Origin: Chitinophaga pinensis
GTDB taxonomy: Bacteria > Bacteroidota > Bacteroidia > Chitinophagales > Chitinophagaceae
Length of the DNA: 7,278 nt
Reading direction: 5' to 3'
NCBI GenBank assembly: GCA_945866165.1
Contig: CAMBGO010000116.1
Location: forward strand, 1-7,278
The stretch's first letter is position 1. The number at the start of each line of letters is the position of its first letter. Under the pieces are notes generated by a model. It saw only the letters and a program-made list of their open reading frames with translations. It was not told the origin of the DNA and made no database searches. The position numbers and the translations under genes are program-made. This document shows positions 4,988 through 7,278 of this stretch, in pieces.

Positions 4988-6661
4988 TCAGCTATGAATA
5001 GGTAAATAATTATTTGAAATCCTTGGACTAGATATTCCACTATACTCAATAATCAACATTTCCCTGGAGGGAAGAATGATTTTACTATTCATAAATTCAT
5101 GGTAATCAAAGCTTAATTGAATAACAATGTAACGAAATTTGTTATGCGGAAGGCCCTGCTTCTCAAGCAAAGCAAACTTCTCTTTCCGATCTATTTCATT
5201 TAAATACTTAGCAGATGGCTTAATCTTATGTTGCAAATAATAATCAATTGCCAAAAGCTCCTTTAAATACTGATCCCCTGGATATTGCTGATCAATATAT
5301 TGATTCGCCATATCATAAATATCCTTAAGCCCATAAGAAACCAGATCAGAATTTTCTTCGAAATATTTTCCTAAACCTAGTAAGAAATCAAACACACTAT
5401 AGTCGGCTGTTACATATGTTAGTGTATTCACCAACCTTTTTTTATTCCAATAAATTTCAAGTGCATTTTCAAGCTTCACTATATATGCCAGCTCATCAAC
5501 AGAAAGATAATTACTTTTTATAATTTGATAAGGAGCAACAGGATCAAATACATAACCATGCTGTTCGTGCTTATCTCTAACGGGTGTGCCTTTCAAGAAT
5601 TTCAAAAATCCAAGTTGCAATTCGGGTGGAAATAATTTAAATACTTCTTCAAAACTATATTTGATATCACTCCAATAATCAAAAGGCAATCCAACAATAA
5701 GATCCAGGTGCATTTCAACATAGTCTCTCAACTCTTCAATAACGCGCTTCGTCTTCTCAAATACCTGCTTTCTTCCGACTTCAAGATTTGACTTTTGATT
5801 CACGGTTTGTATTCCAATTTCAAATCGAAACATTCCATGAGGAATTTTTTCTTTGATAAAAGAAATAATATCTGGATGAAGAATATCAGCCGTTATCTCA
5901 AATTGAAAAACATTTTCTGGACGGGCATGATCTAGAATGAATTGAAAAATATCCAACGTGAAATCTTTTTTTACGTTGAATGTTCGATCCAGAAACTTAA
6001 TCACCCTTCCATGATTCATCAGGTAAAGGAGATTTTGTTTGATATGTGCAATTGGTAAATAGCGAACCTTGTTATCAAGACTGGCTAAACAAAATTCACA
6101 TTTATACGGACAACCCCTTGATGTTTCAATGTAAAGAACCCTGTTGCTTAAAGTTGAAGAATCTTCATTTTGATATGGATTGGTAGATTCATACAATGCT
6201 AAATCAAAGTTTTCTGCATGCTTGTGAAATAACAAATCACTATTCTTCTTAGAAACTAAATTAGGCACCGAATCAATAAGAGGATAAGATAATAAAAAAT
6301 TAGAAAAAGGTATTTCACCTTCACCGGTAATGATATAATCTATGTTTGGTGACTGAATAATATCCTGCCAATCATACGTCACCTCTGGTCCACCCAATAA
6401 AATTTTTGTAGATGAATTAAGTCTTTTGATTTTTTCAGCTACCTGCAACGTCTGGTTTATGTTCCATATATAGCAGCTAAAACAAACTACCTCAAATGCA
6501 CTACAGAATTCAGCTACTTGATCAAGGTCTTCTTTAATAGTAAACTCTTTCCAGGTAAGCCGTTCATCTTTTTTATTCAATTCATACAAAAGCCGAATGG
6601 CCAAATTCATATGGATGTATTTGGCATTCAACGTAGTAAGTAAAATAGAATGCTTTTGCAT
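4988..6661 (-). CDS. B12-binding-type radical SAM protein with DUF4080-like C-terminus
   Basis: 557-residue cytoplasmic enzyme with three parts. The N-terminal Rossmann-like cobalamin-binding-type domain (1 to about 130) begins with SILLTTLNAKYIHMNLAIR (5-23) and contains GGPEVTY (90-96) and GEGE (113-116), but not the DxHxxG motif that would ligate cobalt through histidine. The radical SAM barrel (about 170-360) has the cluster motif Cys184-x3-Cys188-x2-Cys191 in SRGCPYKCEFC, then KFLDRTFN (222-229), FEIGIQTVN (280-288) and the glycine-rich LDLIVGLPFD (319-328). A mostly helical tail (about 370-557) resembles DUF4080. Such proteins are widespread in Bacteroidota and Firmicutes and annotated only as B12-binding radical SAM proteins; substrates are unknown. 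It is probably the first gene of an operon with the N-demethylase-like and GNAT genes. The 17-base palindrome upstream may control it. ATG 6661 starts the conserved N-terminus. Confidence 0.93.
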   Translation of the reverse strand: MQKHSILLTTLNAKYIHMNLAIRLLYELNKKDERLTWKEFTIKEDLDQVAEFCSAFEVVCFSCYIWNINQTLQVAEKIKRLNSSTKILLGGPEVTYDWQDIIQSPNIDYIITGEGEIPFSNFLLSYPLIDSVPNLVSKKNSDLLFHKHAENFDLALYESTNPYQNEDSSTLSNRVLYIETSRGCPYKCEFCLASLDNKVRYLPIAHIKQNLLYLMNHGRVIKFLDRTFNVKKDFTLDIFQFILDHARPENVFQFEITADILHPDIISFIKEKIPHGMFRFEIGIQTVNQKSNLEVGRKQVFEKTKRVIEELRDYVEMHLDLIVGLPFDYWSDIKYSFEEVFKLFPPELQLGFLKFLKGTPVRDKHEQHGYVFDPVAPYQIIKSNYLSVDELAYIVKLENALEIYWNKKRLVNTLTYVTADYSVFDFLLGLGKYFEENSDLVSYGLKDIYDMANQYIDQQYPGDQYLKELLAIDYYLQHKIKPSAKYLNEIDRKEKFALLEKQGLPHNKFRYIVIQLSFDYHEFMNSKIILPSREMLIIEYSGISSPRISNNYLPIHS

Positions 6662-6680
6662 AATGCAATGGTACAGATTA

Positions 6681-6697
6681 TAACAATCTGATTGTTA
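6681..6697. promoter_or_regulatory. 17-base palindrome, candidate operator of the radical SAM operon
   Basis: TAACAATCTGATTGTTA is a perfect 7-base inverted repeat around CTG, 19 bases before the radical SAM start codon on the - strand. On that strand it overlaps TTGTTATAAT, a -10-like box. The same bases can instead pair as CAGATT (6674-6679) with AATCTG (6685-6690). Repeat length and site fit a dimeric repressor operator, though no regulator gene is in view. Confidence 0.35.
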
Positions 6698-6703
6698 GAA
6701 GAT

Positions 6704-6723
6704 GAAAGTAATTTTATACTTTC
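6704..6723 (-). terminator. Weak stem-loop after the M24 peptidase gene
   Basis: GAAAGTA (6704-6710) pairs with TACTTTC (6717-6723) around a six-base loop, about 20 bases past the peptidase stop codon. On the - strand the following bases are ATCTTCT, not a true T-run, so at best it is a leaky terminator. Confidence 0.25.
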
Positions 6724-6743
6724 TTACTTATTATAAAAAGTGT

Positions 6744-7278
6744 CTATTTACCCAATAGATATAACTCTTTTTGCCTTCCTTGAATGAACCGAAATTCCTT
6801 TCCATCATAAAATCCGTCTTCTTCCAACATGATGCGGATCGACTTCTTCCACTCCGGAATGTCTGTTGAAGCATTGAGTTCAATAGAATAGGCAGTATTG
6901 GGATACAATTTGTAATCGCCACTACCTGGAACACCTTCCTGCATATCCCACATTCCAACAGTTGGACCAGCAGCATGTCCATTGAATCCTAAAGGATGGG
7001 TATAGATGCTTGGGACAATACCCTCAGACTTCGCTTGATTCAATGACGCCAGCAAAATCTCATTCCCGCTTCTTCCTGTTTTATAATTAGAGGTAAGGAT
7101 ATCCTGCAAACAATTTCCATTGGCGAAGGCTTTCTTGATTGAAGCTGGTGCGTCAATTTCTCCAGGTAACAACACATAGGCATGTTGTTGAACATCAGTA
7201 TTCAATCGTAAATAAGTAATTCCAAAATCAACATGCAATAAATCACCGGGTCTAACTACATCATCTTTGGGCCTGTCA
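6744..7278 (-). CDS. M24 family metallopeptidase (Xaa-Pro aminopeptidase-like), 5' end outside window
   Basis: C-terminal 177 residues of a pita-bread-fold dimetal peptidase; the reading frame stays open to the window edge, so the N-terminus is missing. Counting from the first complete codon (7275-7277), VVRPGDLLHVDFG (7-19) and LNTDVQQHAYVL (25-36) supply the two metal Asp residues, Asp17 and Asp28, with the 11-residue spacing typical of the family. HPLGFNGHAAG (94-104) gives His94 as metal ligand and His101 as the second active-site His, seven apart as in aminopeptidase P and methionine aminopeptidase. Glu133 in SIELN and Glu152 or Glu153 in LEEDG complete the site. All ligands are present, so it should be active. 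A TTG at 7238 could be read as a start, but conserved sequence continues upstream of it. Members remove N-terminal residues, often before proline. An 82-base gap separates it from the radical SAM gene. Confidence 0.9.
   Translation of the reverse strand, partial: DRPKDDVVRPGDLLHVDFGITYLRLNTDVQQHAYVLLPGEIDAPASIKKAFANGNCLQDILTSNYKTGRSGNEILLASLNQAKSEGIVPSIYTHPLGFNGHAAGPTVGMWDMQEGVPGSGDYKLYPNTAYSIELNASTDIPEWKKSIRIMLEEDGFYDGKEFRFIQGRQKELYLLGK

Noticed and set aside
6731..6982. 83-codon open frame on the - strand
   Set aside because: Overlaps the M24 peptidase in another frame; the peptidase frame carries the metal-binding residues.
7236..7238. TTG as start codon of the M24 peptidase
   Set aside because: The VVRPGDL strand typical of M24 proteins is encoded directly upstream in the same frame up to the window edge.

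Overview
The window looks like chromosomal DNA of a free-living Bacteroidota, plausibly a Chitinophagales or Sphingobacteriales type. Evidence: strong AT bias, start codons without Shine-Dalgarno sequences, signal peptides ending in a Ser/Phe-Ser-Gln pattern, TAnnTTTG-like promoter elements, and families common in that phylum (GH97, DUF6370, a DUF4080-type radical SAM protein). Phylum is fairly safe; anything finer is a guess.

Left block, + strand (1-3665): a secreted family GH97 glycoside hydrolase carrying the retaining, alpha-galactosidase-type catalytic residues; a 499-base gap with a strong intrinsic terminator and several hairpins that could belong to a small RNA; an exported SYLF-domain (Ysc84-like) lipid-binding protein; a 298-base gap with protein-like open stretches but no convincing gene; and a small exported four-cysteine DUF6370 protein with a good -7 promoter motif just upstream.

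Right block, - strand (3671-7278), in transcription order: the 3' end of an M24 metallopeptidase cut by the window edge, an 82-base gap with a 17-base palindrome, a B12-binding-type radical SAM protein, a protein of the heme-dependent oxidative N-demethylase alpha-subunit family (formerly DUF3445), and a GNAT acetyltransferase. The last three are 49 and 29 bases apart and probably form one transcript. It meets the DUF6370 gene tail to tail with only 5 bases between stop codons.

No mobile element, CRISPR array, rRNA, tRNA or phage gene was seen. The genes do not form one obvious pathway. The points most worth a second look are the cluster pairing a radical SAM enzyme with an orphan N-demethylase-like heme protein, the structured gap at about 2030-2275, and the operator-like palindrome before the radical SAM gene.
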